Source of the DNA: Rhipicephalus microplus
Taxonomy: Eukaryota > Arthropoda > Arachnida > Ixodida > Ixodidae
Assembly (NCBI RefSeq): GCF_043290135.1
Contig: NC_134705.1
Coordinates: 37,017,771 to 37,081,770, forward strand
Reading direction: 5' to 3'
DNA: 64,000 nt
Shown piece after piece: positions 23,183 to 34,390 of this stretch. Every line of letters starts with the position of its first letter. Position 1 is the stretch's first letter. The translations under genes were made by a program, and so were the position numbers. Under the pieces are notes generated by a model. That model did not search any database and was not told the DNA's origin. It saw only the letters and a list, made by a program, of their open reading frames with translations.

Positions 23183-25012
23183 ATGTGGCAGCGAGAGCCC
23201 GTGAACGTCAAGCTTCCCTCCAGCCCCCCAAAAAAGCAAAGATTTCACCGGTGCCTTGCTTTGGATGAAGTTGTAGGCCAATATCGCCTAACTACAGGTT
23301 TCCGAGTTCGTCTGACCATCGTTTTGCACGGCACTAGAGCCTTGACAACAGCCGGTCATGGCCAGTTCTTACACTTTATCAATGGACATGCACGCATGGC
23401 CAGCCCTTCATTGCTGTCATTGGCAGCTTCCAGTCTGCAGATGCCTTTTGCCTGTTCGCCGTACTTGGTTCCTTATGACACCGACGGCCACTAAATGCTG
23501 CCATCGGTGAGTTCACCTTGCAGAACTAAATTTCACCGGTACTATAATTCACGCAGATCTATAACGTGTGCAAGTTTTTAAGCCCATCAGATGTAATGTT
23601 TCTCTATGGTAAGTTGAAGCATGAAAAATTTACTACTACTGTTATATACATACATATATTATGGAGCAAATACATAAAAAGTTTTTTGTGATTTGATACA
23701 AGTGAGCTCTTGTTTGATATGAGGTTGGGCCTGTCGATTGACCACGTTTGATAGTTGAAAAGTTAATGTGAATTTATTTTTCAGGAGCCAGGTTGCACTT
23801 AAAAATTTATGTTATTTTGGAAAATTAGTTCTATAGACGATTACCACTGTGGTAGTACTATACTTCAGTAGGACATATATATTGCGGTACGTAAATTTTA
23901 CATGAGGCTTCAGTTTATTTCAAAGTGATTATAGCAGACTTTGGTCACTTTAACGAAGTGATAGCTTCCTCAAATAAGTATTAGAAGTGAGTGCTTTTAA
24001 TGATTGTTTTTAAATATCTCGTTTTTGGCTCTTCACAGTTCGCAGAGATTGGTTTGTTAAGGTCCTGTGATGCATCGGTTGCACATTCTGGCACATCAAT
24101 CCTCATCATTACTTAGAGCACCTGTACAAAAATAGGAAGGACACGTTCTCCCTAACTGTGCAAGCCTATGTCACTGCTCGGACTGTTATCATTCAGCGGA
24201 TGTGGCGTGGAAGCATGCATGGCAGCCTCATCTGGAAGGACTGCAATCTTCTTGGGAGATTCGAGGGCACAAAACTGCCTAACGGCTGGCTGCAAGGATA
24301 GTTTTTCTTTAATACAAACGATTACGTGAACACCACTTACTGTGCACAAATTGAAAACCCAAGCATGGTTGCTTTCAGTGGATACCTGTAATATTCTTAC
24401 ACATAATTCTTATTCGACATTTATAGAACTAAATTGCAAGATAATTAAGAATGTTGAAAGCTGAAAGCCTGCAGCTTATGAATGAAACTACAATAATCTG
24501 AGACTCAAAAGCTTGTGCTTTGAAACGAGCACAAATACTTTGATTCCTTATTGAGCTCTCCAGCTTGTGACTCCCTCTGTGGATCAAGTGCTCTGGAAGG
24601 AAATAGCAAGTGGATGAAAATTGCCTGGCTGTTCACAACTTGCAAGGAGAAAGACCTATTGAAGAAGCCTCAGATGACTTAAGGCCAGTAACTGCATCTT
24701 TTACCTAATGTAGCTTTTTCTCTCTCAGTGCTGTTGCTTGTGTTTCAGCCGAACATGTTCACCACGATTGCATAGTGATATATATTTTTCTACAAATTGT
24801 ACCTGACCTAAGTATGCATTGTTGATCTCTAAAGGTGACGTTCAGTGTGTTTCAAAGCCATGGCTTCTCATTTCTCTGACTGTGGCTAGCCTATTTCAGC
24901 AGCAGAGCGATGCAGCTAGCACACATGCAATCCAAGTCATGGAGCGCTCCTTTGGTGTTCTGTGCAGGACACAGCATATCCATCCGGCAAGACACTGGTA
25001 TCAACAATAATG
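23183..25012 (+). pseudogene. Harbinger transposase (HARBI1-like nuclease), multi-exon and catalytically dead
   Basis: Three exon-like blocks can be placed. Block 1, 23183-23506, contains LDEVVGQYRLTTGF and a stretch like the helical N-terminal region, and ends at a GTGAGT donor. Block 2, 24039-24296, follows a TTCACAG acceptor and reads FAEIGLL, CIGCTFWHINPH, LYKNRKDTFSLTVQA and MWRGSMHGSLIWKDC. Block 3, 24835-25012, follows a CTAAAG acceptor, reads PWLLISLTVAS and MERSFGVL, and ends at a GTGAGT donor. The family has IDGTH and PGSxHDS, with the first and second catalytic aspartates. Here both aspartates are glycine, while the ER.FGVL glutamate region remains. A one-base shift breaks block 2. 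No later exon was found. Confidence 0.7.
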
Positions 25013-25434
25013 GTGAGTGTTGGTGGCACCTGTAGGAGCCCGTTGTGTTTGTTGTGTATGATTATTTCCCCTGATGAAGTGCAATTTTGAAAGGTTTTCT
25101 TCATTTAGAACAATAAATGTCAGAAACAAGCACGCTCATAATCCACAAGTTCTTTGTGTCTTCTAGACTGCCCATTTGCTCCTATATGCGGTATGGTGAG
25201 CTGGCAATGTTAGATAGCCTTAAAGTTATCAACATTGGCTGTTGTGTTGTAATGCAGTCTAACTTGTGTTTCTTAGTGAACTTATTTGTGGTCTACTTCT
25301 CGCACCTAGTGTAAAGTCGAAATAAAAGAAACTCTATTGGCTTTTTATGCCTGTCAGAAGTTTCATGCTTTCATCTATAACATTGTGGTTTTGCTCTTGT
25401 ATCATATTAAATATATTTTCAGCCTTCACTGTTT

Positions 25435-25450
25435 GTGTGTGTGTGTGTGT
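25435..25450 (+). repeat. (GT)8 microsatellite
   Basis: A short perfect GT run inside the Harbinger element. Confidence 0.9.
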
Positions 25451-27533
25451 TGAGGCTTGTCATTGGCTTCTGAAAATACAATATCTGTAAATATGAGCAC
25501 ATAATTGACAACTATACACTCTTGCATGTAGCATGGTTGTAACAATGATCTGTATTTTTCTAAGTTCCAGCAGTAACAAGGGGTTCGGTGCTCCACGGTC
25601 ATGTACAGTGTATCAAGAACAGAGCACAGAAGACCAACAAGTATAAAGGGACTGCCAGTGACTGTTCTCCTGCTCAAAGTTTACAACAGCAGAAAGAGCA
25701 CATTGTGATGTTAGGAGCAGCTGCTGCTTAACTTCTTAGAAGTGCATTATTCAGCAGTTCCTTTGCTTGCATTCAAAATTATTTAAATTTTGCGTGAAAG
25801 ATACCAAACTATGACACTAATTTAAAGGCTGCTGTAGTGTTAGTGGGCAAATATTTTTGAGCTGAAGTTTTTAACATGTATGTTAAGTGCCTGCGTGCCT
25901 CTACATTTGCATGCCAGAAATCACAGCATCCATGGTCGCCAATGGTAACTGTGTTTGCATTCTTTGTAGTACAAAAAGTAAAGCCATGGATGCAGTAATC
26001 ATGTACTTAGTCGATATAATGCTTCAGTGTACACTCATCTGTATAGCACCAATGATGCCATGAGTGTATAAGCTCTGGGAAGTGAATCTATGTGGATTAT
26101 TTTATTTGGAAGGAAGAGGATCATCACTACTCCTAGTATATCTTAACAGTAGATTTTAGTGCTTGGGTATTATCCCACTGCCTGTACGTCCTTCAACAGT
26201 CTACTTATCTACTGTGTAAGTGTAACTTTTTAAATGTATACTTTGCTCGGATAGGTTTGTTCATAATGTAATGCAAGTGACTTTTCATCTATGCAGCTCT
26301 ACTCAGACTAGAAATAAAAGTATTTGTTTTTATATTTAGTATAGCATGCATTCACTTGTGTTTTTCTAGGTGCCTGTACAATTGTTTAGCCCTACAAAAG
26401 TGCTGGTATACTCTAATATTGAATCTGGCATCTTAAAATTGTTTGTTAGTGGAAGTAAGAATGTGTTTACAACCAATATTACTATCCTCAGATGAACTGT
26501 GAAAACTCTGTGGAAATTTATTTACAGTTTTTGAACGTTGTGAAGGCAAATCTTATGTTCTTTTATTGTGGTCCCTGTTTCATGCAAATGGCCCATAATT
26601 ACTTGGCAGTGGCACAGTATTAGTTGTTATTTTACACATATGTACTGAGCAACATCGCAGTTGAGGCCAGCAGCAAGACAAACATGCAGTGCACTGGAGC
26701 ATCACCTCACATAGTGTACAGTCTTTGCCCACCAGTAAACTCAATATTTTTCAAGCAGGCTAATAGACAGCTGTATGGAAACTGTGTTGGTGTGCAAACT
26801 TTGAAGTCTTCTTGAGGAGTGTTTTTCATCATTTTTGTCCAAGTGAAGTAGCTACCCAAGGCCACAACTGGTGGGAATGTGGTGGTTTCCTCTCTCCAAA
26901 AGCACTCCTACCAGCTGCCTAAGTGTTAGCATGGGGTGAATTCACGAACTGGAAAAATAATTGGACTTTGTTTTCTTGGCCGAAAGAGTCACTTCGACCG
27001 TTGAGCCACCACGACGCGCCAGAATAGAAACTTTTAGCTAAATAAAGTTGATTCTACTTTGAGAAGTGTTTTGGGGAAACGAAATGGCACCTATAGCTGT
27101 CATTATAAACACTGTTTGCACCAAGGAGCTTAGTAGCTTATATTTGTATTATTCATGTATTGTCTAGAATTTACTCGCGCTGTGCCAACTTTCAGCCCAA
27201 GTGTCCTAACATGCTTTGTTAGTGGCTTGTGAATGAGCCAAGCTATGTAAATAGAGTGATGTTGCAGACATGTACAAAATATTGATGCACAGCCCTTTTC
27301 TTTAGCATGACATTGTCAAGGGCTTTATTCTTGTGTTATTTATAAAGAGTGCTAGTCACTGGGCATCAGCGGAAAACTATTCATCAAGCTTTTGCGAGAT
27401 GGTTCGAGAAACACCGTGTTCAGACATAACAGTGCCGGTAGATTTCTCTCGTAAGTTACTTTCTGTAGTATATTCAAAACGAGTTTATTAGAATTGTTGT
27501 TTTATAGCCATTCATTTTAATATTTACACCTGA

Positions 27534-27701
27534 GTGTGTGTATGTATGTATGTATGGGTGTACATATGTATATGTGTGTGTGCGTATATTTATGTATGTA
27601 TGTATGTATGTATGTATGTATGTATGTATGTATGTATGTATGTATGTATGTATGTATGTATGTATGTATGTATGTATGTATGTATGTATGTATGTATGTA
27701 T
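27534..27701 (+). repeat. (TGTA)n microsatellite
   Basis: 27591-27701 is a perfect run of about 28 TGTA units. It is preceded from 27534 by imperfect TGTA/TG units. The run lies in the right half of the Harbinger element and creates a meaningless Tyr-Val-Cys-Met frame. Confidence 0.97.
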
Positions 27702-28799
27702 CTTTTAAATGAGAATCCGTTTATCATTGGTGAGTAAGTTTGGTAATGATATGGCTGAATTTGTTTCTAGTTATTTCTCTTTTGAGCCATTACATATTTC
27801 AATTTATTTTGTACTGCATAAAAATAAATGTAACCTAACACAGAATATATGTGTTCGAAGAAGTTGTTTTATTTACCAACCTACAGTCATGGGCAAGAAA
27901 TTGGGTAAAATGAAACGGACCTGCGAAGATTAGTTTAGAGCATAGCTTCTCTACATGGCATATCTCGTACACATTGCGTTGGTTGAATATGTCGATTTCA
28001 ACCTTTCAATTTTAATCAGAATAAGCAAGCTATCACCCGTGGTTGTATATGCGTGTGATATTTATGCATACTGTGATACTGGTTCGCAATTACAATTAAG
28101 GTCACAAACCTAGTCAAGCTGAATACACGAATTTTGTCCATGCACCTTTCATCTGCACTGGAACTGTTGTTAATAAAAATAAACTTCAGTTTAGAAATTT
28201 ATTCTAGTAACCAAAAGCAGGGTATCTCTTTATCACACAAATCAAATTTCCATTGTTCTGTTCCATTCTGGACAATAGGGGACCCTCTCTGCAGAACTCA
28301 ATTAACTGCTATAGTTCATTTTAACCATTGACAGCGACATTACACTGAAGCGTGCATTATGACAAATAGCGGGAGAGAAGACACAAACTAATCACTCTGT
28401 TCGCGTCAGCGCTAACTGTCCATGCTCTTTGGTCTTGCTGCATGTGATGATGCCCCCCAAATTAGCACGAAAGCGTGTCCCTACAAAGGCAGTCAACTTG
28501 GCTGCAAGCAGGTAGCTCACTGCATGTGTAGATTTTCTTCAAAACACCGTGAAGACTGATTGCTGCTCGAATATGCAAACACGTGAAAAGTAATATACCA
28601 GGTATAATTTGGTATTTCAGCACTGGACACTTTTGCGATAAGAGAGAATGGAGGAAAAAATTATGAACCCTGAATTGTTTAATTTTTGAAGGAGCACAAT
28701 ACAGCGCTTTTGGGTCAAAAGGGGAGTGAAAGAAACAAGTGCGAAAGCCTACTTCTCAAAAAATTAGTACCCGCCACCACGCATAATGTCAGGCCAGGC

Positions 28800-28905
28800 A
28801 ACCTCTTGAAAAAAAAGTTCTCAGTGATTCTGAGAACCGAACCAAGTACCTCGTAGATTGTAGTTGAGCGCTGTAACCGCTCGTCCATTGCAGCAGTGCT
28901 TGCAT
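28800..28905 (-). repeat. tRNA-like SINE head, degenerate
   Basis: On the minus strand a segment with TGGACGAGCGGTTACAGCG (A-box-like) is followed about 40 bases later by GGTTCGGTTCTCA (B-box-like). The stems of a true tRNA do not pair well and there is no recognisable body downstream, so this is a SINE head or tRNA pseudogene. Confidence 0.35.
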
Positions 28906-30522
28906 TCGCCCTATTGCTGATATATCGTCATTCCTTCGAATGAAGCCAAATGCAAAAACGTCCGGTGAAACTTTGTCAAAAATAGAAAAAATAGTTAGAA
29001 TGTGTTTGCCCAAGGTTACTAGAAGATAGAAACCGCCACGTGTGACTGTATAACCGTGCGCTATTTATTCTTGTACATTACTGTCATGACGTTGGGATAG
29101 CCGGCTCTAACGTAGGCTACCTTCTCATAGTTTGCCAAATATAAATAAGAAAATAAAAATATATAACAGCCTGTGACAACGCTAATCAACTATTATGAGT
29201 TCACTGTCACTAGTGTCACTTTCACTAGATGAATGCTCAGTTTGCTTCTATTATCGTTATTTAGGAAAGCTTTGGCTCATTAACTCAACTCTCCTAATTA
29301 GCAATGATTCTCACATCTAAGGACAGTCACACTTCATCTCACTTTCTGAGTGGCTGTCACTCCCATATAACGCGTACTCCTCTTTTTTATGCTGTCCGAG
29401 CATCTGACGCTGCTTTGCGGAGACTTTCCCTGACGTCTGCTGGGCCAGAAAATTGTCTTTATTATCTATCAATTTCAAGCTTTCTCGAAGCCGAAACGAG
29501 AGTCTCTCTCTCTCTCTTCATCCTTTTCGCACGTGTGATAACGTCTCTCGACCTCAAGACTCGTATACACGTCCCTTGCTTTGTTTGCGCACTCAAACAA
29601 CGCTGGACGAAATATTTGCACCGTGTTTTGTGAAAAGCATTAGCACTGAGACACCTCCCGACGAGTCTCCCTCAAGTTACGTAGACATATACCTAAGCGT
29701 AAGCGTATGCACGTTCCCGCATTCTGGCTTTATAAAAATGCCGCGGTGCATGGAACTAGCGAAATTGCGCTCACAATTTCGTTTGATTACTGCTGTTATC
29801 TATTTTAGCACAATTCGTCTGCAGGCACCAAAGTCGCTTATGTGTCTTGTAATAAGAATATTGTAACAAAGGCTACCTTTGACTATAGGTACAAAACACC
29901 CTTACGTTCACCACTATACCGTGCTAGATTGCACGGAATTAGTTAAGTAGCAGCGCAGCTTCAATGAAATGTAAGGTAAGTGGTCGCTTTAAATAAGGGA
30001 AGACATTCAAGGCACATTTTCAAACATTGCATGCATCGATTTATGTGTGGTTTCATTTATGTGGTGCACCTGGAGTGTTGTTTACTTGTACTTGGCGAGA
30101 TAGTGCATGGATTGCTCGGTGGCTTAAGGCCATCAAGCAATTATTTTTTTTTAGTTACTGTCGTTGATTAAAGGCGAGTGCTTGGCTTTGCACCGCCCAC
30201 CAAAACGTCTATTACAACGTACGCGGCATCCCGTAAGCGCTGTAGCAGACGCTCGCGGAACTGAAACTTGGATGCAGCAAATCATTGGCTATCATCGTAT
30301 ACTCTCGATGCTAGACGCTTTGGGTGCTACCTTGATATTATCGGCACACACTTCTTTCTTTCCTTGTCGTTTCATCGGCTATCGTCGGTCCTCCTTGCCC
30401 TCTTAAGTGCCGAATAAGTTAAATTCATACCCGCGCTATAGTAATCCCTCCAGATAAGAGAATTTTTGGCTAAGAAAATGCGTAGCCAAAGAGAAAGCTT
30501 TGTGAATTCGGGCCCAGATTTA

Positions 30523-30718
30523 CAGAAGCATCAGGGGTGCCTCGAGGCTCAGTGCTTGGACAGCTTTTGTTTATTATTTATGTAAGTGACGTAGCTCAGA
30601 GTATCACTAACGCCCAAAATCTTCACAATCTGTAAATCATCTCTAATACTCAATAATAATTTGCGCTGATTAGTTCCTTGTCGTTGCTTTATAATGGAAG
30701 TGCAACATGGCAATTGCC
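30523..30718 (+). pseudogene. CR1-like LINE reverse transcriptase, piece 2 of 3
   Basis: Right after the Harbinger end the translation reads FTEASGVPRGSVLGQLLFIIYVSDV, the RT motif that should follow piece 1. The YADD box that should come next is unrecognisable, and a stop lies there. The piece ends with TWQLP at about 30700-30718, where the TA-flanked element begins. Confidence 0.8.
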
Positions 30719-30789
30719 TACACTCTAAGGCAAAAGGGTGTTAAAGGGGTGTGTAGTTCGTTCTTTTTTTTGGGATGGGGCTGCCACAA

Positions 30790-31030
30790 CCAGTAATCCC
30801 TTTAAGGACTAACGGCACCGGGTCTAACAGTTAGTCTCCTCAAGGAACTTACATTTAGTCCTCACACGTACACCTTGGTGAGTAACCATTAGTCCAACAG
30901 TTCATCCCAAAGAACTAACATTTAGTCCTCACACTTGCACCTTATAGAGCTACTGTTAATCCCCACATTTACACCTTACCGGGCAACCGTTAGTCCTCAC
31001 AGTTGCACCTTGCCGAACAAACGGTTCATC
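30790..31030 (+). repeat. Short tandem array of about 35-60 bp units
   Basis: The motif TTAGTCCTCACA(C/G)...GCACCTT, followed by a G-rich variable segment and an AACCGTT/AACAGTT step, repeats imperfectly about five times. It lies just inside the left TIR of the TA-flanked element and shares the GGACTAACGG word with the sub-terminal sequence. Confidence 0.7.
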
Positions 31031-31299
31031 CACTCAAATACGCCAATCGGACGAACTTTTTGTCCCCAGTTCAAACATTGTTCTTTGTTTATTTTCCACC
31101 AGGCCTAATACTTTTTTCACGTGTTTTTTTTTTTCGCAGTGAGCAACAAATTGCGCAGAAAAGAGCACAAGAAAAAGTAGTTAGCGACCTATGTGTACCT
31201 GCTTCCACAGTCACAGCAACAACGTAAGAAAAAAGTGAGACATGAAAATCTTTTATTTTTTACATACACATGAAGTTTCCTCATTCTTTTAGGTGAATT

Positions 31300-31795
31300 C
31301 ACGGTGAAGTGTACAAGTTTAGTCTCGTTGTCAAATCTTGTACACTCCTTGGGGAGCTCCTCCAACGGAAGCGATAGATGACAGACATTGCAGACGCCAG
31401 CGCACGCAGCCTTCTGCCTGTTGTATTCCCACGGCTGCACGTACAATAATATAGTAAAAATAGTTCGGCACACGTCACACAAGATGAGGATGCACGCATA
31501 TGACAATTAGGTGCACGTTAGTATGAAAACAAGCGTTAAAATATGACACACGAATAAATTTACTTTCACATCTCGCACAGTCCTTCTGAAGCTGCTCTGA
31601 CGAAAAAGATGGATGACGGGCATGGCAGATGCCAGCGCACAGTCTTCAGCACGGTGTGTGCCCACGGCTGCACAATAAGTATGTAAAATAGTGAGTCGCA
31701 CGTGACAGAGGAAGAATACAAAAGCATGTGAGTAATACGTGCAATGTGAAATGAAAACATGTGTGAGATATGACATGCTAATTATTTCCCCGTGA
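31300..31795 (-). repeat. Diverged direct tandem duplication, about 245 bp units, exon-like on minus strand
   Basis: Two adjacent units (about 31300-31540 and 31545-31795) align at roughly 70 percent over their centre. Read on the minus strand, each has a pyrimidine-rich tract and CAG (GTGCAG and TGTGCAG) before CCGTGGG. Each then gives a frame with ALASAM(S/P)VI and FR...S..R.V.D. Substitutions between the units are spread over all codon positions, so there is no sign of protein selection. I describe the duplication and do not call a gene. Confidence 0.55.
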
Positions 31796-31829
31796 TATCA
31801 CACATCGTCAAAGACTCATTTAGATCCCC

Positions 31830-32580
31830 GTAGCACAACAGCTTAGGGGCGGCGGCCGCAGTCACAACTCCGCTAACCACCGTGCCGCTAACAAGTCGGT
31901 GAGTCCTAAGCTAGCGACGTCGTTCAGCTCGAGCAAGCGAACGCGAGACCAAACACGGCACTGCACGTGGAGTTTCTGTCGCCAGCGAACTTCGAACAGG
32001 AAAGCAAGCGTACGCTTGGCCACCGCCACGAACAGCGCCGAGCTGGTTTGGAGCTAGCGCCGACGAAATCGACGGTAATGCGGCCCCTTTCCACAACTCG
32101 AGCGAGTGCAGCGCGCAAACGCGAGTCCGCCGCCGCGGCCAACGGACTGCTCCGAGCTTTTTGCGACCGACTGACGGAGAAGCCTACCGTAATGGCGACC
32201 AATTTTCCGTGAATTCTGACGCTAGCGAAAGCCCCGCTAGCTCGTGCTGGTGCACTCACAGCGCGCGACATACTACAATTAAGTTCTTTACGAGAACCCG
32301 CAACGTGTCTTCGACGACTCCCCACACAGCGACGAGGACTCAGCACAATATCGTCAGCCCGGATCTCATCGAGGCGGCAAAGACAGGCGAGCACTCGATG
32401 AGCGAGCGCACGAGCGGCCAACGGCAATGGCGGCCAATTTCTAGGCGGTCGCAAAGCACAGGCGTACTGCAGACGCTGAAGCTGACCTTCGCGATGCATT
32501 TCGTGCGTCCGATATTCAAAACGACCGAGCCCGTTGCCCACAAGCGCGATCCGTATCGCACACGCGACAAGTAGAGTGGA
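31830..32580. other. CpG-rich segment inside the TA-flanked element
   Basis: About 750 bp are far richer in GC and CpG than the flanks. As a result both strands stay open for long stretches (205 codons on the minus strand, 137 on the plus), which are mutual shadows. No domain is recognisable. It may be a promoter-like region of the element or a captured host CpG island. A GCCATGTTGGCC palindrome-like word lies just outside at about 32680. Confidence 0.5.
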
Positions 32581-33165
32581 GTAAAGAATGATGAACTACT
32601 TGGCTCAGACTCCAGCGCTGTTTTGTGCCCTGAGTCCGACTGAAGTATATATCCGATAGGCCTGTTGTCTTCTCGTCCGCCATGTTGGCCTTCCCAACTG
32701 TTGCTGTCATGTGTTGGTAGTGACTATCTTGAAGCAAGAGAAATACAGCGCGGCGTGGTGATCTGTCAAGGCTTGCTCCAGACTTTATGGATGCAGCGAA
32801 ACGCTAAAGCAGCCGCCAACGCTTATTCAGGCGTACACACAAGCACCACGTCGTAATTCTTAGATCGTCAAATCCAGGCAACCGTGGTCGAGCACCCCGA
32901 GCGCGACGCTACGCAACCGTCGCCGGCCAAATACGGTGAAAGACTGAGCCCGCAGAGGAGGAGAAGAACATGTGTTCTATGGAGGAGGAGGCTGGTCACC
33001 TTGGCAACGCTTTCCGCGCTGCCTCCAATGCCCGGGCGGTTCATCTGTAGTTGAGAGTAAGTGGTTTCGTGCCACATGCTTTCCTCTGTGGTTGCTCCTC
33101 AATGATCTATGCGTTCATAGCGTGCTCCGTTACTCCTTTTTCTGGTAATTTTGTTTTAGAGTGTA

Positions 33166-33860
33166 GCTGCAAAAAACACTGAAGTAACAACTTCTTTAAA
33201 TAAGAAATGGCCCCTTCACTTTACATATACTAACCATGTGTGTAAATCTAGTACGTGACACCGATTTTATATACCTTGGTGTAATTGTTCCAGGAAATTT
33301 TAAATGGCACAGTATTTTTTTTAATCAGTGCAAGATTTTCGAGAAGCTTGATATCCACGACACACGTTAAGCAATTCGTCCAAAGGATGTGCACTGACAG
33401 AGCATAAGGTTTTATTCAGACTCATATAAGGGTTAGCTGTTTGGTGACGTCACTACAGACATGCCATAGCTATGTGATAATGTGTTAAAAAAAAGCAAAA
33501 GGTTTATATTTTGCCACTATGACCAGCCTTTCTTGTATACACTTGTACCCGGTGGTTTGATCCTCCAAATATCGTGCCCGATAGATCAATTTGGAATCGT
33601 TTTCGTTGTCTTTCGTTTGTTCTTTGCTTTTCTGCTGAACGTGAATTTTTGGAGTGAGCTTGATTGGTATCTGCAATGACTCGGTTCTGAGAAATCGAAA
33701 AAAATGAATTCCATGAACATGTATTTTGGGAAATTGTAATTCGAAGGTGCTGAACATTTGTATTTACACCTACATTGCCGTTTTTTTTTCTCTGAAAATC
33801 AAGAATCAAGTTGCTATCCCCACCAACTCTTAAATCATGATCTTATACCTTTGCTTTCCC
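33166..33860 (+). pseudogene. CR1-like LINE, piece 3 of 3 (RT thumb and C-terminal region)
   Basis: The translation resumes with KKWPLHFTYT, then FIYLGVIVPGNFKWHS near 33262-33310 (the YLGV motif after the RT palm), then KRFIFCHYDQPFL near 33495-33535 (like RF IFxRYD in CR1-type elements) and FFFSENQ near 33780-33800. Frames change several times and stops are common. Together with pieces 1 and 2 it forms one colinear but dead RT. The 3' end is near the GC-rich patch at 33870. Confidence 0.7.
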
Positions 33861-34309
33861 CCTCTCTGCGCCGCGCCACCGCCGATTCGACAGACCACGT
33901 GCCGATGACACGCCGCCGCCGAAGGCGGAAACACCGGCGCGCCGAGGCCGGCAATTTCGGTATCGGCGCACTGGTCTAGTTCATGGCTATATACTAGTTC
34001 ACTATACTAATGGCACTGCGGCCCAACCCTCGCTAAATTTTTGCTAAAACCAAGGAGTTTACGCCCAGTGAGTTTAACGTGGCAACCCTTTCTGGTCAGA
34101 TAGTGCTCAAAGTGCGTCTTTCTGATACTAGTTTTTTTAGTAAGCATCAAATTCAAAGCAAATTTTATGGGAGATTAAGACACCAATACTTTTCTCTGTG
34201 AGTTCTTTCATCAGAAACAACTATCTTTTACTTATGAATAACGTGCGCGTGTTTCTTCCTCAACTGAAAAGGTTGCACGTGCGCCGCTCCTCTAGTCCGG
34301 CCGTGGAGG

Positions 34310-34388
34310 TGACTACCTACTATTACTTCTATGCTTAGATCGCGGACGTACGACCCACGGCATAGTGAGCTTCGCCCTCTAAACCCAT
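34310..34388 (+). repeat. Right-end fragment of the GCGAAGC tetranucleotide family
   Basis: GGACGTACGACCCACGGCATAGTGAGCTTCGCCC matches in order the right end of the element at 50636-50912. That element has GGACATACGACCGACAG, then GGAGCTTCGCCC. Only the right end is present here. It abuts the inverted Harbinger fragment. Confidence 0.5.
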
Positions 34389-34390
34389 CA

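Larger units (their letters stand above)
25451..30430. other. Non-coding interior of the Harbinger element
   Basis: Apart from the TGTA tract and the tRNA-like head, this stretch shows short unrecognised frames only. A second Harbinger protein (Myb/SANT-like) would be expected somewhere in a full element, but I could not find it on either strand. Confidence 0.4.
20923..30522 (+). mobile_element. Large PIF/Harbinger DNA transposon, about 9.6 kb, inactive
   Basis: The left end reads CTGGGCCCGGATTCACAAA from about 20926 and the right end is its inverted match, TTTGTGAATTCGGGCCCAG, ending about 30520. GGGCCCGxATTCACAAA is a well-known style of Harbinger terminal repeat. The element interrupts a LINE RT in mid-domain, and LINE motifs resume right after its end, which independently fixes both borders. 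It carries a three-exon transposase remnant at 23183-25012, a long TGTA microsatellite at 27.6 kb and several kilobases of AT-rich DNA I cannot assign. A clear 3 bp target duplication was not found and may have mutated. Its length is above the usual 3-6 kb, so it may have acquired other insertions. Confidence 0.75.
30719..33165. mobile_element. 2.45 kb DNA-transposon-like insertion, TIR CACTCTAA, TA target duplication
   Basis: The left end is CACTCTAAGGCAAAA from 30721. The right end is the inverted match, TTTTGTTTTAGAGTG, ending at 33163. Each is flanked on the outside by TA (30719-30720 and 33164-33165). LINE RT reading stops at WQLP just left of it and resumes with KKWPLHFTYT just right of it, so the whole 2.45 kb arrived as one block. 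Inner ends share AAGGA(C/G)TAACGG. A TA duplication fits Tc1/mariner-like and some other superfamilies, but no transposase is recognisable inside. It holds a short tandem array, a diverged 250 bp direct duplication and a CpG-rich segment. Confidence 0.65.

Noticed and set aside
26960..27030. tRNA-derived SINE on the minus strand (TGGTGGCTCAACGGTCGAAG)
   Set aside because: Only an A-box-like segment is visible. No B box or SINE body follows, so evidence is too thin.
27534..27737. Cys/Tyr/Val/Met repeat protein
   Set aside because: Direct translation of a TGTA microsatellite.
31924..32541. 205-codon minus-strand open frame
   Set aside because: It lies in a CpG-rich segment where both strands are open in several frames. 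Arg/Ser/Ala-rich composition follows from GC content.
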